Shown here: piece after piece, positions 12,327 through 23,418 of the stretch | How the letters are laid out: every line of letters starts with the position of its first letter | Position numbering within the stretch: the first letter of the stretch is position 1 | Assembly (NCBI GenBank): GCA_029747015.1 | Contig: JAKOGI010003075.1 | Span: 1 to 64,000 of the forward strand | DNA: 64,000 nucleotides | Direction of reading: 5' to 3' | Source of the DNA: Carnegiea gigantea | Lineage: Eukaryota; Streptophyta; Magnoliopsida; Caryophyllales; Cactaceae | Notes under the pieces: generated by a model | Database searches by the model: none | Told to the model about the DNA's origin: nothing | What the model saw: the letters and a program-made list of their open reading frames with translations, nothing else | Made by a program: the position numbers and the translations under genes

Positions 12327-15190
12327 TGTAGCACCCCTACCTCTAGAGTTAGAAGTACTAGTAATTTCTTAAATTTTGGAATGAACGGACAAATTTTTGC
12401 CTAAAAACTGACTATAACCTATGGTTAAAGTCTTACATTAATTAGATTCCTGCAATAATAAAAATATAAAAGAAATATCTAAATAAACTCGATGGCTACA
12501 CGTCGGAGACCACAACTTTACTGGCCATATGACCAGAGTATGCAAACTAAAAAATTAAAGAGAAAAAGAAGAACTGAAAAGTACAATTCAGCGAATCACA
12601 CATTCAGAGTATTAGGCCTTATCCGAAACTATTCAATTACAACAACCAGAAAATGAGCATCTACTGAGATGATTGGGTCACACGGCCATTCAGAGTGACA
12701 ATGAGATGACATGCAATATATAAATTCAAATGTAAGACCTACTTATACTCAGAGGAGCTTACAATCTAACATGATACATCATCCTAACCCCTGAGTTAAA
12801 ATATATACATCTAGAGTTCCTTAACACCAATAGACAAGGACATCTAAGAGAAAACACGTAATAAGTCTAATAATGTCCACATGCTTTATAAGAACTTGGG
12901 GGGGAATAGAGAGGGGATGAGCCACCATATGCTTAGCCGATAATCCATAATCCCTAAGACCAAAATAGTTACTTGCAATACAATAAGTAACAATCACACT
13001 GATTTCTTACTTAATATAACATATTAAGCATTCATGATCAACTAACAGCTATCTAACCCTCACTACAACGTAAGAGTCGGGAGTAGGTAGCCCATTCGAC
13101 TCTTAAGTAAACATTTAACATCAAAAGGGTTCATTTCGGTAACCGATGCGAGCTTTTTTACCATGAAAGTAAAATACCAGCCGAAAAGGAGTGCAAATGC
13201 TTATTTAAACCAAGTTTGACTCTTATAAAACTCGTTACACATAAAGAAGGCCATTTTTTTATTTAATAAAGATCCCTTCAAAGAGTACTTTCACTTTCAA
13301 AACTTATGTGCTAGCATAAATCACAACAAGTAGTTTCCAGCTCATAATAGGTGAGAAATCACTTTCTGAGCATTGGATTCACATGTTAGTGCTCTCTTCA
13401 AGTGAGTCTCATAACTCATGACTCATGGTATCCCTGGGCCTCTCTTGGTCAATAGACTTTACCCTCCTCAGGGTCTACTAAGATTCCTGCTTCTGGTCGA
13501 CTCTTTAAGAATTACAGTTCCCACATACCAGGTCTACTTCTTAGACGGTGTCCATACAATTAGGACTATCCTCTTAACCCAAAACATCTCAAATGCAATC
13601 TCGTTTTTAGCATGTAAGAAAAGATCACATTGTGAAAATGAGCCTTGGCATAGCAAGTATCAATTACAAGGACAATAGAAGCACATAACTCAAAGAATGT
13701 CACAACTGCACTTTTTCTAAATGTCCACCTTGAAATCATTTAGAAGAGTTATATATGCAGAGTTAAGCAATCTCAAATATTTGTTTTGTTTCAATTCTCT
13801 AGGTTACTAAAGCTTGGTTAATCAGAATGGTCATCAAATTATCCCAAGTGTAAAATTTGAGTAAAAACAGCATGTACCTTGTCAAATGAATGTGAGAGCT
13901 ATTACAAGGAGCAGTGGCAATGATTAGGAAGGATCATAAAACGAGTCTGGACACATGAATTCCCAAAACAATCAAGGATCCAATTTGCCACATGTATGCT
14001 TTCAAAGTTCATTTTAAGAATCAACATTACTTAACTCTTTTTTTAAGTTCCAAAATATAACTCTTAAAATACTCATAAACAAACTCTCAAAACATTACTT
14101 CAAATAGTAAATGTCACTTTAATCTTTGAAGTTTTTATCCACTTTAATCTTTGAAATTTCTACCCACTCATTTGAAAAAAGAACAGGAAGCCGTAGACCC
14201 CTTTTTTCTCAACCTACCCTTATCAAGTTAAATTTTACCACTCGATGCAGCCCCATAATTAAACAAGAAAAATACACTAACGGTCCAACACATATGCACA
14301 AACATCCACCTATGTTTCAATAAACAGAAGTGCAAGTTGGCCAGGGTTAGCTGCTGCTCGGTTCACAGCTTTGGTCCAAAGCTGGACTGCACTGCTGGAC
14401 CTGCCAGCGATTTGCCCTCCTCTAGCCCTATTCTTAGGCGAAGCGTGCACACAAACAGGGCATAAAGTGAATGGCCCAGTGGCGTGGTACCGTAATTTGA
14501 TTCAATTGTTACTAAAACTAATCAAACGGGGTTTTTAGAAGCGAAGCAAGCAAAGCAAGTCACCATAGCACTTTATAATTTCACAATAACAATTCTCGAG
14601 CTCCATTATCACAGCACCATCCACAAAATTCACCTCAAAATCACATCTTGCTAACCCAAGCATTTTAGTCACTCATTCAATCCCTCATCTCACTCAATTT
14701 GCCATTCGACATATAAACCCTAACTTGGGCATCCAATCTCAATTTTCATGGAAACTTTCAAACTTAATTTGAATATAGTATGAAGTTTAGGATGGAAGAT
14801 TACCCACTTTGAATTCTAGCTTAAGGACCTAATTTTCTGGGTTAATTGGACGGAAATCTGAGCTGGGTTCGAACCTCGCTCTCTCCTCCTCGACTGCTGG
14901 GTTCACGTTTCTCCCCCTTCTTGGAGCTTCTCTACTGCCAGCTTCCTCCTCTTCTACTGGCACTGCTCTTTTTCTTCCTCCTCTCCCTTTCACTGTTGCT
15001 TTCTCTCTCTACCGATGCTCTCTTCTCTCTCTAAACGGTGGGCATGGCAATGGGTAGAATGATGTCACCAGGGGAATGAACATGAGAGAAGTTTTGTGTT
15101 ACTTGCTATGCTGAATCGTGGCTGGGACCCCTAAAAACAATGTCTAACTTCTTCTTTTTTCAAACTCATTAACGCAAAAGAGGAGTTTAA
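12327..15190 (-). repeat. 5' LTR of the large LTR element, first part
   Basis: Homologous to 5840-8700 of the other LTR, starting TGTAGCACCCC on the plus strand. It is interrupted at 15190 and resumes at 23397 with sequence matching about 8640-8931 of the intact LTR. Confidence 0.85.
15168..15190. repeat. Left copy of a 23-bp duplication bounding an 8.2-kb insertion
   Basis: Begins ATTAACGCAAAAGAGG and ends GTTTAA. An identical 23-mer is at 23396-23418, and between the copies the LTR is interrupted. Confidence 0.85.
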
Positions 15191-15308
15191 ATGGTAGGAA
15201 TAAATTTAAAAAATTAATATGTGGATGCATAATATGAAGACATTTCATATAAATATCCTATCCAAGTAACAATGCAGATTTCATATATGTTTATAAAATT
15301 CTCTCTCC

Positions 15309-15311
<3 letters not shown>

Positions 15312-15356
<45 letters not shown>

Positions 15357-15465
15357 GTGTGTGTGAGTGAGTGTGTCAGTGTGTATCTATATATATATGT
15401 ATGTACGTATGTATATGTATACCTCTATGTGTGTGTACGTCTGTGTGTGTGTATATATATATATA
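15312..15465. repeat. Compound TA/GT microsatellite
   Basis: (TA)n run followed by GC/GT and mixed TATG/TACG repeats inside the 8.2-kb insertion. Confidence 0.95.
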
Positions 15466-15774
15466 GAAAGTGAAAAAATTAGTTAAAAGATAGGATTTTT
15501 GTAGATGAAAAAGTTAGGAATTATTTATTTAAAGGATTAAAATATTTTTTCCTATCGAATGGAAAAGTTCATTAAACAAAATGTACTTTACAGCTTCTAT
15601 TGCAATATATAAGCAACTTAAATATATACCCTTTTTTTAGTTTAGGAAATAAGAAATAAAATATTTGCTTTAAATATGAAATTTAAAACTCGATTCGAAT
15701 AACCCGAACCCACAATAAACCTGAAACCACAACTGTGTGTTGTATTGCCAAAAGTGCAAACAATCAATCTTTAT

Positions 15775-15893
15775 GACATTCAATAGAAAAGCAACAAATT
15801 CCATCATCTAAAACATGGGCTCTATGAAAACAATAAACCCATTGAACTTTGCATGATCTTTTATCATCTTTTGTTGCTGCCCAATCTGCACAA
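15775..15893 (-). pseudogene. Possible captured terminal exon, unidentified
   Basis: On the minus strand a good acceptor (TTTTTGTGCAG) is followed by about 40 open codons in one frame (starting WAATKDDKRSCK) ending at a stop. The arrangement looks like a last exon in the same orientation as the two recognised captured fragments. I do not recognise the peptide, and it may be chance. Confidence 0.2.
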
Positions 15894-16559
15894 AAACATA
15901 ACCCAGGAAAAAGAAATTACTAAAAAAAATTAAATAGTAACTCATGTGATCTGATTTTGTAAGTCAATGTGATAGGTGGAAATTGGTCTTTGCTCATAAC
16001 AATTGAAACATATGTTACGGCACAATATGGCCTCACTTCTCTATCATCCACCCTATCTTCACCGGTTAGTGGTGTCATCATCCTTCAACCCGGCTGACGA
16101 CGATAAAACTAACCAGGTTAATGAGCGACACCTAGTTTTTGGTTCAACTGTATCCAACCGTATAACTTTTGATGGCAGGGACCTCTAATATATCAAACTC
16201 AATAGAAAGAAATTTAGTGAGGAGTTCTAGCAGAAAGAAACAGAAAGGAAAGCATAGACTGGTCGAAATTTGTTTAGGCAATACAAATCACATACATGAA
16301 AAAATGGAAATTAAAGCGAGAGGAGGATAGTATAGTCTGCTTCAATCCTACATGTATCTCTTTCAAGTTTCAACTGATCTATTGCTGGTTAGGATATGAA
16401 ATTCTAACCCAATGGGAGTTTGAGGGAGGTAACGAAACTACATGCAAGGGAATCGATATAACCGTTTATAGAGAGGATATGTGGATGTTGTTCATCTTGA
16501 ATTGGGGGGTGCAGGATAAGGAGGGCAGTTACCATATCTAATCTTATCTTATAAAATTT

Positions 16560-16670
16560 GAAAATTGAATATGTGAGTGGGGGTGTTAGGTGGGAGAGAA
16601 TAAAATGACAGGATTAGCTTGTTGCTGAATTCTCAACACCCTACACATTTTTGTACTTATAATATAAAGA
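16560..16670 (-). mobile_element. Second Helitron-like 5' terminus
   Basis: On the minus strand the sequence begins TCTTTATATTATAAGTAC, preceded by A. It continues with a GTAGGGTGTTGAGA segment that parallels the terminus at 23395 (TCTTTATACTATAAACG followed by GTTGGGAGGTTGAGA). The two ends look like members of one family. The matching 3' end was not found. Confidence 0.4.
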
Positions 16671-16958
16671 TTTAATATTTGCATAAAATAAGAAAATCAT
16701 ATTAAAAAAAGCGCTCAATTCAAAAAAAAAAATTGTAAACCAAATTAAACATAATCACAAAAATATTATCAATGAATTGAGCATCAAAAATTGTTTTATC
16801 ATTTCTACATACCAAAACTAACATATAAGTCGTTTTATCCGACATTGGTGAAAGAAAAGAAAGAAACTGACGTTCAAGGTATTAAAACTATTAGTCACAC
16901 CAATTCAAGCATGAGATTCTCATCAGCTGACATCTACCCACAAACTATTTATGTGGGT

Positions 16959-16975
16959 GGCACTGTTACTACCAA
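16959..16975. repeat. LINE target-site duplication, 3' side
   Basis: GGCACTGTTACTACCAA, identical to 21428-21444 at the other end of the LINE. Confidence 0.95.
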
Positions 16976-17303
16976 CAATAACAACAACAACTCCCAGTGT
17001 GGGTTCCGCTTTCGCAGGGTATGGAGAGATCTAGTTGTAGGCAACCTTACTCCTACCGGTATTCCTACCCATAGAGAGGTTGATTCCTAAAGACCCACAA
17101 ACAACTTTTATGAAAAAGGTTTATAGAGAAAACGATTGCAAACCAGTTACCAACGAGGGAAAAAGGGGGGGGAACAAATAAACAAGGAGCGGAGACATAC
17201 CTTAACAAACCAGGGGCGCTAGATGCCGTCACATCCCAGAAAAGCATGACCTGCAGACAAGCAAACCAAAACCCCACCCGCCCCACCCCACCGAAGCTAC
17301 TGC
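16976..17303 (-). other. LINE 3' UTR and (GTT)n tail
   Basis: On the minus strand: 'AACCTCTCTATGGGTAGG', then the 'AAGGTTGCCTACAAC' and 'CCCTGCGAAAGCGG' blocks, ending GTTGTTGTTGTTATTG. This tail is the recognition sequence shared by the truncated copies, and similar ends are known for plant RTE LINEs and some SINEs. Confidence 0.85.
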
Positions 17304-20235
17304 CACCTACGGAGCCGGTCCCTTACAATCAGAGACCTTAATCCTATCCCGCCACAGCCTCCTATCCTGAGCCATGTCCTCCGTCAGACTGACAACTCTC
17401 AGGTCTTCTCTAACCACTTCCTCTAGGCTTTTCTTCGGTCTACCCCTCCCTCTCTTTCCACCGGAGGGGACGATCATCTCGCACCTCCGCACTGGGGCGG
17501 CCACACTTCTCCTCTTTACGTGGCTGAATCATCTAAGCCTCGATTCCCTCATCTTCTCCTCTATGGGGGCTACTTCGGCTAAGCTCCTGATTACGCCATT
17601 CTTAATTCCATCCAATCTCGTAAAACCACACATCAACCTGACCATTCTCATCTTAGCTACTATCAACCTTTGGACCTGCATCTTTTTTAGAGGCCAACAC
17701 TCCGATCCATAGAGAACAACCGGTCTAACTACCCTCCGATAGACTTTGCCTTTCAAACCTAGAGGCACTCTCTTGTCACACAGCACTCCTGACGCTGACT
17801 TCCACTTTTATCAACCCACTCTTATCCGCTGGCTAATATCATCGTTAATGTCCCGTTCTGCTGGATGATCGAGCCCAGATACTTAAATTTAGCGACCTTT
17901 GGAGTCACCCTCCCATCCAGTGTGATGTTTCCCTCCTCTTCTATCCTTCCACTGAAACGACAATGGAGGTATTCCGTTTTTGATCTGCATAACCGGAAAC
18001 CCCTAGCTTCCAGCGTATGCCTCCAACTCTCCAACCTGTCATTCACCCCCTGCCTGGTCACAACGATAAGAACGATGTCATCTGCAAATAACATGCACCA
18101 AGGCACCTCGTCCTGGATTCCTCTAGTGAGTTCATCCAAAACTAATGTGAAGAGAAACGGGTTTAAGGCGGAGCCCTGATGCAGGCCCATACTAATAGCG
18201 AAGTCATTAGAGACCCCTCCCGGCGTCCTAACACTCGTCCGCCCTCCCTCGTACATATCCTTGATTACCCGGATGTACGCGGGCGACACCCTTTTCTCTT
18301 CCAAACATCTCCACAATACCTCCTTCGGGACTCTATCATACGCTTTCTCTAGGTCAATGAACACCATATAGAGATCCACCTTTCTATCCCTGAACAAGCC
18401 CATGAGCCTTCTGAGGAGGTAGATCACCTCAATGGTCGACCTGCCTGGCATAAAACCAAACTGATTCTCTGAAATCTCTATGACCTCTCGTAACCTTCTC
18501 TCAATCACCCTCTCCCAAAACTTCATAGTGTGACTGAGCAGCTTGATGCTCCTAAAGTTGTTACAATCTTAGATATCCCCTTTGTTTTTGTACAATAGGA
18601 TGACTGTGCTGGCCCTCCATTCTCTGTGCATCTTGGCGGTCCTGAAAATAATATTGAATAGCTCCGTGAGCCACCCTAGACCTACCTCCCCCATAAACTT
18701 CCAAACTTCCACCGGTATCTGGTCCGGACCCACTGCCTTTCCATTCGTCATCTTCTTCAAGCCCTCCCTAATCTCCTCCTTTGTTATATAGTCGCCCGCA
18801 CGCTGATCGTTACCCTCTTCGCCCCTACTAGAGTCGTCTCGCATCCCTTCCCCATTAAGGAGTTTAACAAAGAACCTTTGCCATCTCTTCTTAATTTCAA
18901 CACCCTCAGTCAACACCTTACCTTCTTCGTCCTTGATGCACTTTACCACTCCCAAATCCCTAGTCTTCCTTTCCCTCGCCCTAGCCAGTTTGAGAACCTC
19001 CTTCTCCCCTTCCTTCGTCCCCAATCTATGGTACAATCTATCAAACGTCTGACTCTTTGCTACTGCCACCGCCTTTCTGGCTACCTTCTTGGCCGCCTTG
19101 TATCCAATCTTCTTTTGCTCCCTCTCTTCCTCTGGACTGCTGTTCATGAACTCTGCGTACGCCTCTTTTTTTGCCTTGACTTTCTCCTTTACCTCTTCGT
19201 TCCACCACCAGGCGCCCTCCATCCTGTTGCGCCTCCCCTGGAAAGACCCAGAGTTTCCTTAACCAACCTTCGGATGCAATCCGCCACAGCCTCCTATATC
19301 GAATCGGCGTCTTCTGCTCTCCTCCAAGCTCTCTCCTCGGCTATTTTTTCTGCTATTGACCCTGCCTTCTCCTTCGTGAGGGTCCACCACTTAATTCTGG
19401 GTTCGCTGACTCTCCTCTTCGTCCTCCTAGGATACTTGCACACTACGTCTAAAACCAGCAACCTGTGTTGAGTTTCCAGACACTCGTTGGGAATAACTTT
19501 GCAGTCCTTACACGATCTCCGATTTTCCTTTCTCGTTAGAAAGTAGTCAATCTGGGTCTTGCAAGAGCTGCTCTTGAAGGTCACCAGATGGTCCTCCTTC
19601 TTTTTGAAGAAGGAGTTGGCCACCAACAAATCAAAGGCCACCGCAAAGTCCAGCACAGAGACCCCTCGCGCGTTTCTCTCTCCAAAACCGAAGCCCCCGT
19701 GGACCCCATCATAACTCGCTGCCTCCGCGCCGATATGGCCGTTAAAGTCTCCTCCTATGAATAGTTTCTCGCTCCGCGGGATCTCTTGGATGACCTCATC
19801 TAGATCCTCCCAGAAGAGCTTCTTAGTTTCCTCCAGCAGGCCTACTTGGGGCGCATACACACTCATCACGTTCACGAAAACTGAACCCACCAAAACCTTA
19901 ATGGCCATAATCCGATCGCTCTTACGCCTCACTTCGACCACCTGGTCCGCCAGATCCTTCACAACCAAGATGACAACTCCATTCTTCACCTTGGTTGACC
20001 CCGACTACTAAAGTTTGTACCCATCAATCTCTCTAACTTTAGCCCCAACCCACTTCGTCTCCTGGACGCACACTATACTAATCTTACGCCTACGCAAAGA
20101 CTTAACTAATTCTGTCGACTTACCCGTGAGGGACCCAATACTCCAAGACGCTAGGCGTACCTTCCGCAGCCCTAAATCCCTCCTAACCCCAAGACTCCCC
20201 AGAGGACAGGCTGAAACAGCTACATGGCTCGCCAT
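17304..20235 (-). pseudogene. RTE LINE polyprotein (endonuclease + reverse transcriptase), disrupted
   Basis: Pieces in order on the minus strand. Endonuclease N-part 20235-20008 (motif VQETKW), broken by two consecutive TAG codons (20005-20010). Endonuclease remainder 19989-19294 (GGDFNGHIG, TQIDYFL). A frameshift lies between 19294 and 19222. A linker and RT N-part follow at 19222-18569, ending in an in-frame TAA (18569-18571). The RT core is 18526-17822 ([43 protein letters not shown]). A second frameshift lies near 17855. The C-terminal region is 17786-17529, then an in-frame TGA (17529-17531), then 17504-17307. The active enzyme would nick target DNA and copy its own RNA in place. All key RT motifs are still readable, so decay is moderate. 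Plus-strand frames over this region are antisense shadows. Confidence 0.93.
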
Positions 20236-21427
20236 AGACGCAGACGCCTATGAGGACCGCAAACACCCTAGAGAACTACCAACACAACTTGGCAACGAAC
20301 AGAAATGTAAGAAAATTATAACTTGGCAACGAATAAGAGAAAGAAATTACCAATAGACAATTTCTAGATTCAGGCAATAATAATAATAAAACTAATAATA
20401 ACAACACAACGGTAACACTGATGAACGCAAACAATAGTACTACTTTAAAAGGAAAATAATCACCAACTTCAAGGAGGTTGCCTAGAGACTTACCAACAAA
20501 ACAGAAAATGAAAAAAACAAGAAAATACAGGTACCCAACAATTGGGGGACCGAAAATGCGAGCAGCTAGAAAAACAAAAACAAAAAATGAGCCAAAAATC
20601 AACAGCCACAATGGATTAGGAACTGCTTAGAAAATGTCAATTGCGAGGAGGATTAGTGACCAGAAGATACTCAGGGGCAAAAAATAGCAATGGGGGGAAC
20701 TAATTAGAGCCAAATAAGAGACGCCAGCCAACGAACAAACAGAGCCAGCATGAAGACAGAACAATAACTCTGAAAATGAAGCAAGAACTCCACAAACAGA
20801 GCAAAAAGCAAGAACTCTACAAACATAGCAAAAATAGACCCAATAAAACCTCTAAAACACTGAAATTGCAGCAAGAACTCTTCAAACAGAGTAAAATAGC
20901 AATGGCGAAAACAAAACGAGATGTGGACCTAACAGAGCAAGCACGAAGTAAGGTGTAGACCAAAAATGCCAAACACTGAAATTGCAGCAAGAATAGTAAG
21001 GTGTGAGCCTAACAGAGGAAGCACGAAGTAAGGGAACCTAAGATTAGAGAGGTAAAGAGCGAGTTCCCACACTGCCACGGCCACCCCAATCCAACCACGG
21101 GCATGAACCAAAAAACAAACTCCGCTTGGGGCTCCAAATTTTGCATCAATAGGGAAGAGGTAGACCCGCAAAGCCGAGCACGACAACAATGGTCGTCGTG
21201 GTACAGGGGCTCGGTGGAACAGAGAGAACTCAGGGGAGGAGAGAGTGTGCTATGTTACTCACCGTCGACGACTGCCACTGCCGGCAACCGGTTTCTACTG
21301 GTGTACGATACCAGAGGTCACCCAGGTGACCGTTCTGTACAAATTGAAAAGGGATGCGCTGCCAGTCAGCTAGAGGAGAGAGAGAATAGAAGAGAATCCT
21401 GATTCCAGTGATGTATTGATCACTTTC
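20236..21427 (-). other. LINE 5' leader
   Basis: About 1.2 kb between the first recognisable endonuclease residues and the TSD. It contains an internal imperfect repeat around 'aagaactc(c/t)acaaacagagcaaaa' (20785-20905). It would hold the internal promoter in an active copy. No separate ORF1 is evident, as expected for RTE. Confidence 0.6.
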
Positions 21428-21444
21428 GGCACTGTTACTACCAA
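21428..21444. repeat. LINE target-site duplication, 5' side
   Basis: GGCACTGTTACTACCAA, identical to 16959-16975. Confidence 0.95.
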
Positions 21445-21659
21445 GAGAATTTCAAATACAATGAGCTGACACAGGCGTAACAATGCACAAAATGCGCCTT
21501 CTTGGAGACTCAAATCAACATAGTAGTAGCATTTTAAGACACAATATTTACATCAACAAAAATCAACAAAGTAAATGAAAACCCAAATGAAATGGAAACC
21601 CTCCTAAAACCCAAAAATTTAGGAGAGTCAAAATGGCAAATGAAAGTGAAAAAAAACTG

Positions 21660-22060
21660 AGCTGATTGAGGTGCCATCTGATTGAAAAGCATCAGGCTTT
21701 GAACCTAGCTTCATAAACTTCATCTTCCTTCGGTCTTTCCCTTGTTTTTACCCCAAATTTACAGAGAAACAAAATAACCAGAACCTAAACCCCTTCTAGA
21801 AACCCCAACTCTAAAACAAACCTAGAAAGAATGGTCACCTAACCAGCTAATTTTCACAAAAAGGAAAGAAGCTCAGAACTCTGAAATCTGACCAAGAAAA
21901 AGGGAACTGATCTTTAACTCGGAACTTTCTAAAATACCAGAAATCTCCACCAAGCAGAAGAAGGAGAAGAGAAGAGAGAGAAAGAGTGCATTGTGTTCTT
22001 CCATCCAAATCCCCTACTCTGTTTTTTTTTCCTTTTTTTCCCCTCCTAAAAGTTCCAAAC
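21660..22060 (-). pseudogene. Captured NPH3/NPY-type (BTB) gene fragment: 5' UTR and first exon
   Basis: On the minus strand an ATG at 21721-21723 opens MKFMKLGSKPDAFQSDGTS, the characteristic N-terminus of NPH3-family BTB proteins such as NPY1-5, which act in auxin transport and phototropism signalling as CUL3 adaptors. The peptide stops near 21662, where the family's first exon normally ends, and T-rich intron-like sequence follows. Upstream (21724-22060) is a pyrimidine-rich leader typical of a 5' UTR. Only this first exon is present, so it is a fragment. The retained exon edge and leader imply DNA-level capture. The captured part is too short to encode a functional protein. Confidence 0.7.
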
Positions 22061-22564
22061 GCAGATGAGAGAGAAAATAACTCAGAAACTTGGAAAACCC
22101 ACCTCGCCTAACTTTATATCAGCTTGTATCTTCAAACAAAGAGGGCAAAAATCTACCCTAAAACCCTCCAAAATTCCTTGCATTCCGATAATGGGGCGAC
22201 TGTCATCTTCATTAACATTGCTAAAATTGTCTTTAACAGACACTGAAACCTAAATATGAAGTAGGAAAATTTTTAAAAAACGTGCAATTAAAGCTTCAAT
22301 ACAAAGCCAAAATGCAATTAGAGCTACTTATTCAGTGGAAATTTTGGCGGTATGTAGAGTTAGTCATCATCAATAGCAAATTAAACCACAACATCATCAT
22401 CAGTCAATACAACTACAAACTTAAACATTAAATCCATAAGACAATGTAACTTCTTGTCTAAAATGTTTTAGAAACTTGTGAAAAAAAATGATTTAGTGGC
22501 GCTAAAATTTCTCTATATCCCATCGATTTCCTAAAAATGACAATAGTAATATAAAGCAATTTGC

Positions 22565-22866
22565 CATGTGAGCCACCAAGTAGTTGAAGGGCATGCAAAA
22601 ACCTCCTATGCAACTCCGGAGACCAACATCTCCTTGCTTTCCTGTGTGTCTATCCACCCTTCTCTTCCTTTTTGCTGATGCCACAGCTACCACCACCGCT
22701 GCCGCTGCTTCCGCCATCGACTGCCTCGGCGTTGGAGCAGGCAGAGGCTACTGGAGTTGAAGTGGTTTGTTGTTTCACTGGTGCTAATTTTTCCCTTTTC
22801 AAACGGATGAAATGCACCTCCACTCTTCTTCACTTCCACCACTGATACCCTTTTAGGCTGATGTTC
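22565..22866 (-). pseudogene. Captured HHO/NIGT1-type GARP transcription factor exon
   Basis: On the minus strand an acceptor (GTGTGTAG, ending at 22867) opens an exon reading EHQPKRVSVVEVKKSGGAFH and then, after a frameshift and an in-frame TAG, THRKARRCWSPELHRRFLHAL ending QLLGGSH near 22565. The RRCWSPELHRRF...LGGSH string is the first half of the Myb-like DNA-binding domain of HRS1/HHO/NIGT1 nitrate- and phosphate-response repressors. The second half (ATPKQIRELM...) is absent. The break falls where an intron normally splits this domain, so the fragment was copied from genomic DNA. The alanine-rich ATG frame at 22717 is out of register and is not the gene. Confidence 0.8.
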
Positions 22867-23395
22867 CTACACACCAAAAAAAAGACCCAAAAATTAATCA
22901 AAAAAATGCAAAAATAAACAAAATCCAGTTGTTAAAATCGAGAACCCATTAATGAAATGCAGACAGAGAGGAGGGGGAGAGAGAGGGAATCGAGAAGGAG
23001 AGGGGATATCGACAAATGAGGAGAGAGAATATGCAGTTATGAGGAGAGAGAATACGTAGTTAGAGGGGAGAGAGAGTTGGAAAGTGATTTGACCAAGCAT
23101 GACTCAGGCGGTTACCGAGAAAAATTTTAAGGGTTGAGATTATTCAACAAATGAGGAGAGAGAATAAGCAGTTAGAGGGGGAAGAGAGTGTTAGAAAGTG
23201 ATGTTACCAAACATGACTGAGGCGGTTACCGAGAAAAATTTTAAAGGTTTAGATTGTTGGAAAGTCTAAAATTTAAAGGCTGAGATTTTTATTATAGAAT
23301 GATCAACGGTCCGTAATCACTATTGCTTGAGATCTTAGGATTGAAGGAGGGAAGCTATCTCAACCTCCCAACATCTTTACGTTTATAGTATAAAG

Positions 23396-23418
23396 ATTAA
23401 CGCAAAAGAGGAGTTTAA
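23396..23418. repeat. Right copy of the 23-bp duplication
   Basis: Identical to 15168-15190. The LTR homology resumes from 23397. Confidence 0.85.

Larger units (their letters stand above)
16976..21427 (-). mobile_element. Full-length RTE-clade LINE, decayed
   Basis: A 4.45-kb non-LTR retrotransposon bounded by perfect 17-bp target duplications. Reading the minus strand in order: a 5' leader of about 1.2 kb, an AP-endonuclease-like domain, a reverse transcriptase with FADD motif, a C-terminal region, a conserved 3' UTR containing the GGTTGCCTACA...GCGAAAGCG block, and a short (GTT)n tail instead of poly(A). This layout is typical of plant RTE elements. Frameshifts and stops break the single ORF, so this copy cannot encode its own machinery. 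Its 3' tail is shared with two other insertions in the window (28656-28777 and 34619-34721). Confidence 0.93.
15191..23395 (-). mobile_element. 8.2-kb composite insertion, Helitron-like, carrying host gene fragments
   Basis: This block interrupts the LTR between two perfect copies of a 23-mer. Without the nested LINE it is about 3.7 kb. Its right terminus, read on the minus strand, is TCTTTATACTATAAACG preceded by A, resembling the TC-type 5' end of plant Helitrons. A related terminus is at 16670. It carries fragments of an NPH3/NPY-type gene and an HHO/NIGT1-type gene, both on the minus strand with intron-side sequence, so they were captured as DNA. I could not find a convincing CTRR 3' end with hairpin at the left boundary, and a 23-bp duplication is not expected for a Helitron. 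Filler DNA at a repaired double-strand break is an alternative. Confidence 0.5.

Noticed and set aside
17374..20356. Several 60-200 codon plus-strand frames
   Set aside because: Antisense shadows of the LINE polyprotein.
22502..22717. ATG frame MAEAAAAVVVAVASAKRKRR as a gene start
   Set aside because: Out of register with the recognisable GARP domain. It is an alternative frame over the captured HHO exon.
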